From assembly GCF_018991925.1 (NCBI RefSeq), contig NW_024720773.1, positions 1,590,471 to 1,654,470 of the forward strand: a DNA stretch of 64,000 nt. Reading direction: 5' to 3'. A program made the translations under genes and the position numbers. The number at the start of each line of letters is the position of its first letter. The first letter of the stretch is position 1. Below are positions 46,736 through 58,443 of this stretch, piece by piece. The stretch is from Homarus americanus. Lineage: Eukaryota; Arthropoda; Malacostraca; Decapoda; Nephropidae. The notes beneath the pieces are model-generated. The model was not told the origin of the DNA, did no database searches, and was given only the letters and a program-made list of their open reading frames with translations.

Positions 46736-47703
46736 GAAATTATTTAAAAAGATCGACGTAAATCGATCACTGGTCCTGTATTAGCCCCTGTCTAACAGAC
46801 AGTAATATTTGTGTAAATGAGAGGTACATAAATTAGTTTTGTATAATTGCAACACCCACGGTAATTAAACTATAAGCAAGTGTCTAGTAAATAATGTTTA
46901 GTAAATATTGATGCCAGTGGCGCTATGTCACGTAACCTCATTGTCTTTCAAATGGCCCCCGCGCACCACTGTTTAGCAGATGTCATCATATTATTAGCCG
47001 GTTACACCCAGTTGACCCAGGTATCTGCACACCACAACGTGTTTACAAAGCTCCCTATGCACGCTTTATACTTTCATAAGTCAACTGCTAATTATTGTTA
47101 TATGACACTTTAATTGTGCATTGACAAACTTTTATAATAAAAAGAAAAAAATCGATTTTGTTTGAAACTTTACCCAGAAACAAGTATTTGTGTACCTAGG
47201 TGTGAGACCCCTCTACAGGATCGCCCAACAACCTTACAAAAGGTACAAATAGGTAGCAGCTTTTTAATATCCGGACTCGTATAACTCTGAAGCCAGTGTT
47301 TAACTGCTCAAAGCAATTGGTCAGCAGTTTTACTTATTTTTCTCTTTTGCATGCTGTGATATTCACCAGTGCATGACAGATACCATTTTAACTTGTACAA
47401 CGCTACATTACAACATACAAGTAGAATCTTTTTTGCTTTTAAGTGATTTGTTATTTTATGACTTTAACAAGTAGTACCACAGTTGTGCCCTACCTTACCC
47501 CCTGCTCAGAGACGAGCGGCAGGCGTCTCCTGTGTTTTGACTACTTCAGCGCATTTCAGAGTGGCACTCTACATGAGCTGGTGGTCGACCCCAACACATC
47601 CTAGTATCCTATGGTCACACCCAGTGTACCCAGCGTGTGACCCAGCAAGAAATCCACCCGGCGGACCCGGGTTACATTTGACTGTATTCTTCAAACAGCT
47701 TGA
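46736..47703. other. Unassigned, no recognised gene
   Basis: AT-rich sequence with short frames only (for example 46925-47113 and 47483-47731). None shows a family signature, and I see no tandem repeat. Confidence 0.4.
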
Positions 47704-48090
47704 TCAGCTTATCATATCTCAGCTGAACTGAACTCTGTGTATGTGTGTACGTGCGTTCTACACGACACAATTCCAGGCAACAGTGACGTCATCGACGCCA
47801 TCCTTGGATACGTCATCAACAAAGTCCTATTAAGACACCATTTTGGGAATCGTCAACAATCAACCTATGTAGTGTCCGTGACCCAATGCGTAACAGCGAA
47901 GCGACAAGACATACGTAAATCTACGGAAATTACTACCAGAACTTCGAGAGACTACTACAGTATCAAGACTCGAGACTTGAAATTGGGTAATCACCGACGA
48001 TCATCAGCTGGTAACACAGTGTATATATTCGATGACATACCGTCACATATTAGGAATTGTGATAGTTTAGTGCCTTGTACCAATTATTAA
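47704..48090 (+). other. Unrecognised open frame, 3' part
   Basis: The frame is open from about 47704 to the stop at 48090 without a good ATG start. It contains DVIDAILGYVINKVLLRHHF, SVTQCVTAKRQDIRK and a C-terminus SHIRNCDSLVPCTNY. The residue mix looks like real protein rather than random sequence, but I cannot name the family. It precedes two further unknown frames on the same strand. It may be an exon, a decayed mobile-element gene or part of an endogenous viral segment; I have no evidence that decides. Confidence 0.3.
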
Positions 48091-48197
48091 TTACGTAACT
48101 ATTTTTGTCACTTTTACTGGTTCACATATAATTTTATTCATTTATTGTAAATGGATTAACAAGGTTATTATATTTGTATTTTTTTATTTCATCACAT

Positions 48198-48453
48198 ATG
48201 GATGGATTACGTAAGTTAAATGTCCAAAGAATTCAACAGTTGGTGGAGGATTTATCTGTTGCCTCCAGTGAGTCAGATAACTGCTGACACAGAGCCTGAC
48301 AGCATTGGTAATAATGATGCATTTGAGGATGTGCATGAAACATATACTGATTTACATATATACCCTTCAGTTGCGATTGATGAAAGATACATTGATACTA
48401 CACTTGACAATTTAAACCATGCACAACTACAGTTTGGTCCTACATACTTATGA
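48198..48453 (+). other. Unrecognised frame, acidic, frameshifted
   Basis: ATG 48198 begins MDGLRKLNVQRIQQLVEDLS, an amphipathic helix-like start that runs to a TGA at about 48285. The overlapping frame 48220-48453 carries an acidic continuation (TADTEPDSIGNNDAFEDVHE) ending QFGPTYL. One base shift between them would make a protein of about 85 residues. I do not recognise it. Confidence 0.3.
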
Positions 48454-48795
48454 TACCACACCTGTTCAGTAGTCTTATCCCACGGTTAATCCCAGTGCGT
48501 CAGTTCGTTCTACTTTACCTACTAACCTTTCAGTAATGTTCCAGGGTTTTATTAAACTACTAACCATGATTAACACTGTCCAAGGCACACCAAGCAAGAC
48601 TCCTAATGTACTAAAAATTTTGCCAGAATAGGATCACATTGCCGAATACACAGTTTTTTATGTGCATGTGAGGATGCTATCCAAAATAATTGTATCAAAG
48701 AAAGCGACGATCGTAAAGCTTTCGTGTGTACTCACTTCAAGTAAGGCAGTCACGCAAGTAAGCTGATGAATACTAGTGGTCTTGTTCATCAGACT

Positions 48796-48879
48796 ATGAG
48801 GAATTTAGGATTAATATTATTGTGTTTTGTTATGTTTTTGTCATGGTTTACTTGGTGGTCATCTGAATTGGATTTTTGA
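48796..48879 (+). other. Small hydrophobic frame, possible membrane segment
   Basis: ATG 48796 encodes 27 residues with a strongly hydrophobic centre (LGLILLCFVMFLSWFTWW) and then TGA at 48877-48879. The same reading frame stays open past the TGA into the frame broken by the BEL/Pao insertion, so it could be the N-terminus of that protein with a nonsense change. Function unknown. Confidence 0.3.
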
Positions 48880-48999
48880 TTGGCTGACAGAACCATATCT
48901 TATGATCGAGCACAGGACATGTTCACGAGTCAATCCAAAGCGGGAGAGACGTATGACAGTAAAGCGCAGTTTTTAAACTCAGATTCGTTTGACGCTGAA
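48880..48999 (+). pseudogene. Unknown ORF, left part, cut by BEL/Pao
   Basis: Forty codons (LADRTISYDRAQDMFTSQSK ... FLNSDSFDAE) are open up to the first base of the 5' LTR at 49000. The frame resumes beyond the 3' LTR at 59089 in the same phase after removal of one copy of the target duplication. The family is unknown to me. See the partner entry at 59089-59548. Confidence 0.5.
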
Positions 49000-49637
49000 T
49001 GTTATCACCGCTGGCTTCAGCTACAGTGCTGGCGTGTGATGTCATTAAATCTTTCGACCTGTGACCTCGCCAGATGTAGAAGTGTTTACAGACAAGTCCT
49101 GGTTCTGCTGAGTGGACTGTCTTTGACTGGTGGCGGTGGCTGCCCGCCCCTCCATGAGACAGATCGCCCTCTCTAGTGATGCTGTGAAGACCAGCTTTCT
49201 CCTGTCCGAGAATTTGTTCTGGGACGATTTACGCAATACTGTTTTCTCTTGGAACACCATACTGATCTGCATTGACCCGCACTTGTAAGTACAGCCTAAG
49301 TGATGACATACCCCTCGGTACTGAAATATTGTTGACTAATTACGTCTACTCGTTTCTGCCTAACCTGGAGTAATAAGACAATGGAGAATGAAGCGAAGCT
49401 AAGATTAATAGAGTTATGAACTTTGTGTTATGTCAGTATGTTTAATAAATTGTAATTAAGATAAAATTGTGAGACTAACTAATTATGTATCAGATGGATC
49501 ACCTTGTAACAATATGAATGCCTTCTCCTCTGCAGGTTTTGACCACATCAATAAATATTGAATGCGTCAAAAGACGGGTTTCAATCATTCCCTTCGACTT
49601 GCCCGTAACCTGAACGTCCTTAACTAAGGCGTTTACA
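49000..49637 (+). repeat. BEL/Pao 5' LTR
   Basis: 638 bases, TGTTATCACCGC to GGCGTTTACA. I count about nine substitutions (nearly all transitions) and one two-base indel against the 3' LTR, roughly 98.6 percent identity by eye. AATAAA words occur near 49443 and 49549. The sequence after it (GTCAAAACAAGTACGG) should hold the primer binding site, but I cannot assign a tRNA. Confidence 0.9.
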
Positions 49638-49957
49638 GTCAAAACAAGTACGGGGGGCGTCGAAGGGAATTCTCAACTACCATGAGACAACGTAGATCGT
49701 CATAACGTCAGCACAAGAGACAGTGACGTAGAGTGTAGTGTGTTTGATTGAAGTGTTCAAATATCTGAGGAGTTGTCATAAAGTTTCGGTTCAGGCGTAC
49801 AGGGTTGAGTGTTTGTTCACGACGAGCCAGCCCACGCACCCAGTGAACGAATATTCATTACACTCGGACAGTGTCGTAAGGTTTCGGTCCGAGCGGTCGG
49901 GCTGTTATTGTTCATTCCGGACAGGCAAGCCCACCCTCCCAGTGATTATACGCGTGT
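49638..49957 (+). other. Sequence after 5' LTR with diverged duplication
   Basis: This is probably the 5' leader of the retroelement. Two diverged copies of a unit of about 96 bases follow each other (GTTGTCATAAAGTTTCGGT ... CAGTGAACGAATA, then AGTGTCGTAAGGTTTCGGT ... CAGTGATTATACG). There is no coding signature. Confidence 0.5.
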
Positions 49958-50013
<56 letters not shown>

Positions 50014-50014
50014 T
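49958..50014 (+). repeat. (AAT)n microsatellite
   Basis: About 18 AAT triplets. AACGGTTTATTGAAAG follows; read on the other strand it is an AATAAA signal followed by an ATT tail, so the run may be the 3' tail of a minus-strand LINE. Confidence 0.9.
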
Positions 50015-50532
50015 AACGGTTTATTGAAAGAGCATAACAGCGTGAAGGCTGAAAATATACAGTTACATAATTGGGGAATGGGTTTCGATTTACAAATAAT
50101 ATACAAGTAACATAAGTGATACAAATAAGATATATAATAACTAGATGGGTAAAAGCTCAAACTACAGGGCATTTCAACATAGTGACAGTGCAAGAAGTAG
50201 GATTTACTGGGAGTGAAAACACTGGTTTTTACAATGGTTGGGACTGGGTGTGTGTGTGTGTGTGTGTACACACCAGTGATCATAAAGAACAGCTGATCCG
50301 CCTACACCAGTGACGTACCGTGGCTACACTGATGAATCATGCAGAACACCTACATAGTATATAAAATATCAAGTAGAATATGTCCTCTCTCTAAATAAGG
50401 TGTTGTCAAGCCATCTTAACATCCAAAAAAAAAACCATACTAAAATATTTACTTATATTGAAATTCGGCTCTCCGAGAATTTGTAGAATTCTTATTGACA
50501 TTAATATTGATATTGGTAGTTTATTTAGCCAG
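50015..50532. other. Unassigned, includes (GT)n at 50248-50267
   Basis: I see no gene. A GT microsatellite lies at 50248-50267. The left part may be the 3' region of a minus-strand LINE ending in the AAT run. Confidence 0.4.
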
Positions 50533-50865
50533 AAGAATGTTATCGCCGCTGGCTTTATCGTTGGTGTCAACAACCATGTGCTTCTTCCACCCCACACGGC
50601 CTGTTACCACACCAGATGTAGCGACTGGGGGGGGGAGGGGGGCATTGTTTACCACCGGGAGTGTCATCACCAATGGCGTGAGCGCTGAGAGGGTGTCATG
50701 GATCTCATGACACAGATCGCCCTCTCGAGTGATGGCACCACGCGACCTGTTACCTCGACAGATGTGGCAGCTAGGGGGGGGGGGGATGGGGCGGTGTTTA
50801 CCGCCGGGAGTGTCATCGCTACTGGCGTAAATGCTGTCGTAACGATCGTAACGACCTTCTTATAA
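50533..50865 (+). repeat. Diverged BEL/Pao LTR-like fragments, duplicated
   Basis: TGTTATCGCCGCTGGCTT at 50533 matches the start of the 3' LTR base for base, and ACAGATCGCCCTCTCGAGTG near 50712 matches the LTR interior with one change. Between and after them lie two copies of a unit of about 150 bases (CCTGTTACC ... CAGATGT(A/G) ... a long G run ... TGTTTACC(A/G)CCGGGAGTGTCATC). The words CCGGGAGTGT before the LTR start recur three times. G runs at 50628-50643 and 50774-50789 could form quadruplexes. Confidence 0.6.
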
Positions 50866-50869
50866 GACC

Positions 50870-51480
50870 TAATAATGTTTTGCCTGATTTACCTTCGTCT
50901 CGCAATGGCCCGAGAAATTCAGCTCATTGTCAACATACACACCTAGATCCTTCTCACATTGTTTTAAATAGTGCAGATTCTTCATCCCGTGGGGACACAT
51001 AATACGCCTCCTCACCGTTGGTACGCCCCAGGTACATCCTCTTACATTTCGTGACATTGAATCTCAGTAGCCATTTCTCGACTATTCCTGGAGCTCACAG
51101 AGATCCTTCTGCAGCTCTTCACAGTCTGCTTGGCTTCTTGATTTCCCGAAATTACTTGGCATCATCGGCAAACATTTGTATGGAGGAGTGTACAGCGTCA
51201 GGCATGTCATTTATGAAACAAACAAACAACAGCGGGCCCAATATACTGCCCTATGGTACCCCGCTTGTGACAGGTACGGACGATGATTTCGTGCCATTAA
51301 TCACCACACACTGCTTGTTGTCTTGTAGAAAGTCTTCTATCCACGCTAGGACAATTCCCGAATTCCGTACCCTTCCAGTTTGAATTTTAGCCTTTCGTGG
51401 GGTACACTGTCGAAAGCTTTGGCAAAATCTAGGTACACATTGTCGAGATTACCACCCTGTTCCCGAGTATAGCTGCCTAC
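50870..51480 (-). pseudogene. LINE reverse transcriptase fragment, CR1-like
   Basis: The minus strand gives decayed words in the right order: VYLDFAKAFDSVPHERL (about 51400-51450), IGPLLFVCFINDMPDAVHSS, MFADDAK (palm C) and EKDLGVYVDNELNFSGHC (about 50905-50960). Frameshifts separate almost every block. It lies inside the BEL/Pao derivative and is much more decayed than the LTRs that flank it. Confidence 0.82.
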
Positions 51481-51837
51481 TACCTACTACCTAACAACAA
51501 CTCTTAGGAAACAAATATCACCGTTTAACATAAGACTTCAAGCTTATTAGAAGAAAGAGACTGGTAACAACTATAGCACCATCACATAATGGGAACACCA
51601 CAGCCGATTACAATGAACACGTGGTAACAATACGGTGTATCCACAATAATATTAAATTACGACATTCGCTCAAAGGTTATTGAGGATTTACAGTTTGTAT
51701 ACTAAGACTATTTCTCTGTTTCCTTAATTAAATTCACCTTAGAAAAGGACGCTTTGCATCAACAGTGGACATCAGAAGTGACAACACTTCCATTGCTAAT
51801 GTCCAAAACAATTATATTTTGCATCTCCCTCTTTATT
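51481..51837. other. Unassigned spacer
   Basis: AT-rich, with no gene or tandem repeat that I can see. Confidence 0.4.
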
Positions 51838-53430
51838 TAAAACGCTAATAACAGGTTTATAAAATTGCTGACTCTTTTGGGGTGTAAATATACCACCAGT
51901 CTCCACAACTTACTGTTTAGTTCGAATCTTTTCTTTATTTCCCTACACACTACTACTACTAGAAGTCTCTGAACCACATCTTCGTCAGTGTTCATGCTTA
52001 TCTTATAATGCTGTAGCCTTTGGAAGGTAGCATGTATTTGCGATCCTGAATATATCTGATTGACTGGTACATGTAGGGAATCATCGGTTGGATCAATACC
52101 ATACATTTGGAGTTTGACACACTATGTAAATGGCAAAAGGATACAGTTGACATATGCTTTACGGATTAAATGCAAAGTTGGGGCTATACTCTAAGAAATC
52201 AAGTTTATTGTGTTGACATGCAGCAATATGTAATTCAAAATTCAAGTAGCAGAACACAAGTCTCTCCTCAATTACCCTGATGTGGAAATACAGTTTGAGG
52301 GGATTGCCACTGTTGGAGTATTCTTGCAACAGCTTCACGGAGTGACAATCACCTCGTGGCATAGGCATGAAATATTTGTGGTCTGGGTTGACAAAACCCT
52401 GGAATTCCAAAACTCACATTTCCCTTTGGCACTATGGGAAAGGTAAATGTATACATTTCTCAACACATCTTCACGAGTACGTGGCCAGGACTTTGCTGCT
52501 TCGCTGGCACAGAGATGCATGCTTTGTGCAACACGTTTAAATATGGTAATGCCAAGCATTTGAACTTTCATTCTGCTAGTTACACAGTTATATTCGCCTG
52601 TAATGTTTAACGCCCCATCTGCAGCAGACCCAATGAAGTTGTTCAATGATATATCATGTGTAGTGAGGCACTGAAACAGCATGTTATATATTTTCACCAG
52701 TCGAGCCCTGATTACCTTCAAATACTCCAATCAAATCCTGCATCGCGATTTTGTAATTATCTCTCCAGATCAAAATACTTCACTATCATTGCACGTGATT
52801 TACTTGCTGAGCAGTCGGTACTTTCGTCAATAATTACACTAAATTTATTTGTAGTTTCCTAACCAAGTTTTGAGTTGCACATTCCCCTAAAGCTTGCACG
52901 ACGACCTTGCATCTGGTCCGTTTCGTTGCCGTTTGAGCGGCTGTCTTGGAATCGGGGACATTCGCTTATTGAGGTCGTCAAGGTGGTCACCTAAGCTAAA
53001 AGAAATATTAAATTTATTTGGCTATACTTGCAATTGAAGATTGTGAGATCACATGCTGCTTAATGATTATGGTTTCTGCCACCCTTACTTGGGACAGATT
53101 AACGCAACCACTTACTGAGCAGTGCCATTACATTTTGGGCTAAAACACAAGAGGAAACAAACACTAAATCACCTGAATGGCATCATGTTCTGCCAAAAAC
53201 GCTGCGAATAGGACAGTTGCCTTCGCCGCGGCGCTCAGTATGGCCCCGGCAGGGTGAAGACGTGTCTGTTGATCAAAGGCACCGCCGCCAGGCTGACCAC
53301 AATGAGCAAACGTACCACCCGGAGCAGAGGTGCTAGCTTTGAGAAGTGCTTCCTTACCCGTATGCTGTCTTGAGGTGCGGTGGCGTTTCAACGATGATGT
53401 CTCGGCATTTAAGTATTTATGGCAAACCAG
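51838..53430 (-). pseudogene. hAT-like transposase (KIAA1586/ZBED-like), decayed
   Basis: Reading the minus strand from the right: ATVLFAAFLAEHDAI (about 53170-53210), LDDLNKRMSPIPR (about 52950), IIDESTDCSASKSRAMIVKY (about 52785-52845, first Asp), FIGSAADGALNITGEYNC (about 52585-52640, second Asp in ADGA), and KRVAQSMHLCASEAAKSWP (about 52500-52550). Typical relatives have CVCHSLHLCASEAAK, so the Cys of the CxxH motif is lost here. The family is hAT-derived and includes unnamed vertebrate proteins called KIAA1586- or ZBED5-like. Frames at 52335-52730, 52159-52410 and 51837-52106 are shifted relative to each other. The copy is inactive. Confidence 0.8.
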
Positions 53431-54492
53431 ACGATATGCCTTGGTCGGAGTTCCTGGTACTCAAGCTAGTCAACAGCTAAACGTCCTTCGCTAACCAATC
53501 TTCTTGGGGACGTTGACTCTCACAAGCATTAAATAATCTCCGTGCACTCATGTGGCATGCATAGGATTTCACCAAATATAGAAGTATTACAGAGAACCTC
53601 GAGTTGAACACCAGTTTACTTGCACAAACATGTAATCCAATAAAATATATTAGTTATGTTGATTGAGTGTGTAATAACGACAGTAAATACACCAATTACC
53701 AAGACAGACAGATGACTACATGAATCAGAGCCTCTTAATTCACAAGCAACACCAAAGATTTTTGTGAACAATAATCCTAAAAGAAGCTTGTACTATGAGA
53801 TTCAATACACAGACAGTTTAGTCGGAGTTAATTTGTTACAGTTTAACATAACAGTGATCCAAGGTCGTAAATACAGGAGTGTATTAAGAAATATTAAGTA
53901 GATTTTCTTGAACGATACCAGTTTCCGTTTTCTGTATGAAACGGCACGAAACTGGTGCATGGAACACTCATCCAAAGGAAGTAAATAAACAAATTTATCA
54001 TAACAAATACAATTAGACCAAATGTGAGACGATATTCGCCGATGATATAAGGAGCCTTACATAGTGGTTGCCAGACGAAAACCTCAGAAGTACTAATCAG
54101 TGTACAGTCCTTCTGCTTTCACTACACGATGGTACCAGAATGACCATATCCGTTGACCTGTCTACCTCATCGCCTTTTCTACTGCATCAGCAACGAATTA
54201 ATATGTTACTAACCTTACGTAAAATAAGGAAATCGTCGAATGATATCTGAATTTCATGTCCTCCTTTAGTATTGCATACTTGTACCCTTAAATTGGAAAC
54301 ATACATTACAGCAGCACTGGTCGGGACACTGTCATATGAGTGTGGACCACAGGTTGCGAATACTCCTTTTCGTGCAGGCAGAGCTGCCGCCCGCTACTGA
54401 GGTTACGAAGGAAAGAAAAATTGATTCATTACCACCGGTTTTAAGGTAACAAATAACTAACTAGACGAAGTACACGGTAAGCGTGATTAAAT
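53431..54492. other. Unassigned, inside BEL/Pao derivative
   Basis: I see no recognisable gene. The short frame 54068-54250 (60 codons) has no family signature. The first bases could still be the 5' part of the decayed hAT-like gene. Confidence 0.4.
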
Positions 54493-57480
54493 TTACTTGT
54501 AACACCATAAACAACCGGCAGTGAAATTCCACTTGTAATACCGTAAGCAACCGGCAGTGAAATGCCACTTGTAACACCGTAAGCAATCGGCAGTGAAATG
54601 CCACTTGTAACACCGTAAGCAATCGGCAGTGAAATGCCACTTGTCACACCGTAAGCAACCTTATGTGAAATGCCACTTGTAATACCATAAACAACCGGCA
54701 GTGAAATTCCACTTGTAATACCGTAAACAACCAGCAGTGAAATGCCACTTGTAACACCCTAAACAACCAGCAGTGAAATGCCACTTGTAACACCCTAAAC
54801 AACCAGCAGTGAAATGCCACTTGTAACACCGTAAGCAACCTTATGTGAAATGCCACTTGTAACACCGTAAGCAACCTTATGTGAAATGCCACTTGTAACA
54901 CCATAAACAACCGGCAGTGAAATTCCACTTGTAACACCGTAAACAACCAGCAGTGAAATGCCACTTGTAACACCGTAAGCAATCGGCAGTGAAATGCCAC
55001 TTGTAATACCGTAAACAACCAGCAGTGAAATGCCACTTATAGCCTGCGTAAAGCAATCGGCAGTGAAATGCCGCCTTAACACCGTAAGCAATCGGCAGTG
55101 AAATGCCACTTGTAACACCACTAAAGCAACCGGCAAGTGCGAAATGCCACTTAGCAACACCGTAAGCAATCCCAGCGGTGATGCCAGCAACACCGTAAGC
55201 AATCGGCGTTAATGCCGCCGCCAGCCTGCGTAAACAACCCGGCAGTGAAATGCCACTTGTAACTTTCATAAACAATCGACAATGAAATGCTGCCTTAATA
55301 CCGTAAACAATCGGCAGTGAAATGCCACTTGTAACATAAGCAACCAACAGTGAAATGCCACTTGTAATACCGTAAACAACCGGCAGTGAAATGCCGCTTG
55401 TAACACCGTAAGCAATCGACGGTGAAATGCCGCCCTTTAACACCATAAACAACGGCAGTGAAATGCCGCCCAGCAACACCGTAAGCAATCGGCGGTGAAA
55501 TGCCACTTACGCCAACGCCTGCGTAAACCGTCGGCAGTGAAATGCCACTTGTAATACCGTAAACAACCAGCAGTGAAATGCCGCCTTAGCCAACACCGCT
55601 AAGCAATCGGCAGTGAAATGCCACTTATGTACCGTAAACAACCAACGGTGAGAAATGCCACTTGCTTAACACCGTAAACAATCGACAGTGAAATGCCACT
55701 TGTAACACCGTAAACAACCAGCGGTAAAATGCCGCCTTAACACCGTAAACAGCCAGCAGTGAAATACCGCCCAGCAACACCGTAAGCAACCGGCAGTGAA
55801 ATGCCACTTATGGCCTGCGTAAGCAATCAGCAGTGAAATGCCGCCTTAACACCGTAAGCAATCGGCGTTGAAATGCCACTTATGTCGCTTAAACAACCAA
55901 CGGTGAAATGCCACTTGTAACACCGTAAGCAATCAGCGGTGATACCACTTATAACACCGTAAAGCAATCGGCAGTGAAAGTACCACACTTACAGCAACAC
56001 CGTAAACAACCAGCAGTGAAATGCATGTACCATGTAAACAACCAGCAGTGAAAATGCCGCCCAGCAACACCGTAAACAATCGGCAGTGAAGTACCACTTG
56101 TAATACCATAAACAACCAGCAGTGAAATGCCACTTGTAACACCGTAAGCAATCGGCAGTGAAATGCCGCTTATATCCATAAACAACCGGCAGTGAAATGC
56201 CACTTGTAACACCGTAAGCAACCTTATGTAAATGCCACTTGTAATACCGTAAACAACCGACAGTGAAATGCCGCCTTAACACCGTAAAGCAATCGGCAGT
56301 GAAATGCCGCCCAGCGGCGTAAACAACCGGCAGTGAAATACCGCCTTAACTCCATAAGCAACCGGCAGTGAAATGCCACTTATATTAATACCGTAAACAA
56401 CCAGCGGTGAAATGCCACGCCTTAACACCATCAAACAATCGGCAGTGAAATGCCACTTGTAACACGTAAACAACCAGCAGTGAAATGCCACTTATATCCA
56501 TACAGCAATCGGCGGTGAAATGCCACTTGTAACGTAAACAACCAGCAGTGAAATGCCGCCTTAATACCATCATAACCGGCAGTGAAATGCCACTTGTAAT
56601 ACCGTAAACAACCAGCAGTGAAATGCCACTTGTAATACCGTAAACAACCAGCAGTGAAATGCCACTTGTAATACCGTAAACAACCAGCAGTGAAATGCCA
56701 CTTGTAACACCATAAGCAACCGGCAGTGAAATGCCACTTGTAATACCGTAAACAACCGGCAGTGAAATGCCACTTGTAATACCGTAAACAACCAGCAGTG
56801 AAATGCCACTTGTAATACCGTAAACAACCAGCAGTGAAAACACACCAACCGGCAGTGAAATGCCACTTGTAATACCGTAAACAACCAGCAGTGAAATGCC
56901 ACTTGTAACACCATAAGCAATCGGCAGTGAAATGCCACTTGTAATACCGTAAACAACCAGCAGTGAAATGCCACTTGTAATACCGTAAGCAATCGGCAGT
57001 GAAATGCCACTTGTAATACCGTAAACAACCAGCAGTGAAATGCCACTTGTAATACCGTAAACAACCAGCAGTGAAATGCCACTTGTAACACCATAAGCAA
57101 CCGGCAGTGAAATGCCACTTGTAATACCGTAAACAACCGGCAGTGAAATGCCACTTGTAACACCGTAAGCAACCGGCAGTGAAATGCCACTTGTAACACC
57201 ATAAGCAACCGGTAGTGACATGACACTTGTAACACCAAAGCAGCCGGCAGTAACATGCCACTTGTGATATTGTAAGCAACCGGCAGTGACCTGGTAAGCA
57301 ATCGGCTGTGATCGGCTTGTAACACTGTAAGCAACCTGCAGTGATCACTTTTAACACCGTAAGCAACCTGTGGTGATCCACGTGTAACATCATAAGCAAT
57401 CGGCAGTGACCTGCCACTTGTAACACCATAAGCAGCCAGCAGTGAAGTGCCACTTGTAACACCACGAGCAACCAACAGTA
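54493..57480 (+). repeat. 36-bp minisatellite (CAGTGAAATGCCACTTGTAA core)
   Basis: Three kilobases of a 36-base unit with core CAGTGAAATGCCACTTGTAA followed by CACCGTAAGCAACCGG. Three positions vary independently: AACAAC or AGCAAT/AGCAACC, CACCG or TACCG, and CGGCAG or CAGCAG. The centre (55020-56540) is rich in indels and in CGCCTTAACACC variants, while 56570-57220 is very regular. The minus strand reads a 12-residue repeat (ISLPVAYGVTSG), giving false frames up to 375 codons. The array lies between the hAT-like remnant and the gag start of the BEL/Pao derivative. Confidence 0.95.
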
Positions 57481-57617
57481 ACCTACTATCATCAAACATA
57501 ATACAAGCAGCGAGCTGCACCACCAAATACAGGCGGTGAGCAGTGGTTTACCGAACAAACTTTGAGACCTAACCGGAGCTGCAAATGAATATCAATAAAA
57601 GGACAAGAGGCTGTGGA

Positions 57618-57944
57618 AATGGATCCAGAGCAACGAAGGGGAATGGTGAACAAGGGCAAAGGTGACCGAGACCCAGAGGTAGAAGTTGTCCCTCCAGAGC
57701 TGAACAACCTCGACTTTACGGCAACAGAAGCTGAAGGGGGCCTGAGAATGAATGCTCTGCACTTCATCAGAATCCCGGGTCCAACATGATGGCAGAAGTG
57801 CGACGAACTGTGACTGAAATGCTGGAGGCGTATTTCACAAAGGGGGAAGAAAGGGAAGCAGCACGACGTTTGGAGTTTGGGAATGGCAAATTTGAACAGT
57901 CAGAAGGTTCTCAGAACGATTCTGGGGACACAAGTCCTGGATGA
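57618..57944 (+). pseudogene. Gag N-terminus of BEL/Pao derivative, partial
   Basis: ATG 57618 opens MDPEQRRGMVNKGKG and stays open to a TGA at about 57787. Another frame continues with AEVRRTVTEMLEAYFTKGEE and REAARRLEFGNGKFEQ to about 57944. Position just before the integrase remnant and the charged, helical composition suggest the start of gag, but there is no diagnostic motif such as a zinc knuckle. Everything from here to the integrase C-terminus is deleted. Confidence 0.5.
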
Positions 57945-58415
57945 ATATCGACTGCAGATGCTATTTGGGAAGTGGAAACAATAATAAATAGTCGAACCAT
58001 CACACCTGCATCGAGCGACATGAGAGACCTGGAAGCGTTTACACCAGCCCAAATTCTCCACGGTGGCCCACATGCTGATCTGCCATTGGGAGGATGTCTT
58101 CTGAAAGACTTACATCAACGACGGTGGCGGCACGTGCAGTTCCTAGCAGACTGCTTCTGGAAACGCTGGGTGAGGAAGCACCTTCCACTACTCCGCAAAA
58201 GACAGAGGTACATAGAACCAACCTGTAATCTCCAGAAAGGCGACCTTGTCTTCGTCACCGGAGAAGGTCTTCCTCGCAACAAACGGCCATTGGGCAGGGT
58301 CACGACAACAGTCCCGGGAGCCAGTCTAGTGCGCCAGGTGTTTGTGCAAACCGTATCTATGGAGTTCCGAAGGCCAGAGACCCGTGTATACCTTATTGAA
58401 CACGCCGCACCGTAA
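57945..58415 (+). pseudogene. BEL/Pao integrase C-terminal region
   Basis: The frame 57972-58415 reads IWEVETIINSRTITPASSD, EAFTPAQILHGG, RRWRHVQFLADCFWKRWVRK, LQKGDLVFVTGEGLPRNKRP and LGRVTTTVPGASLVRQVF. This order (end of the integrase core with its NSRP-like block, then the W..Q.L...FW.RW region and GDLV) is the DUF5641-type tail of BEL/Pao Pol proteins, which join element cDNA to the host genome. The first 300 or more residues of integrase, plus protease, reverse transcriptase and RNase H, are missing. The stop at 58415 lies 28 bases before the 3' LTR, as expected. Confidence 0.9.
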
Positions 58416-58443
58416 ATCTTGGGCGATTGCCCAACGCCGGGAG

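Noticed and set aside
56385..57558. Minus-strand frames of 278-375 codons with a 12-residue repeat
   Set aside because: The 36-base unit is a multiple of three and stop-free in all three minus frames; overlapping frames are equally long, so there is no sign of selection on one.
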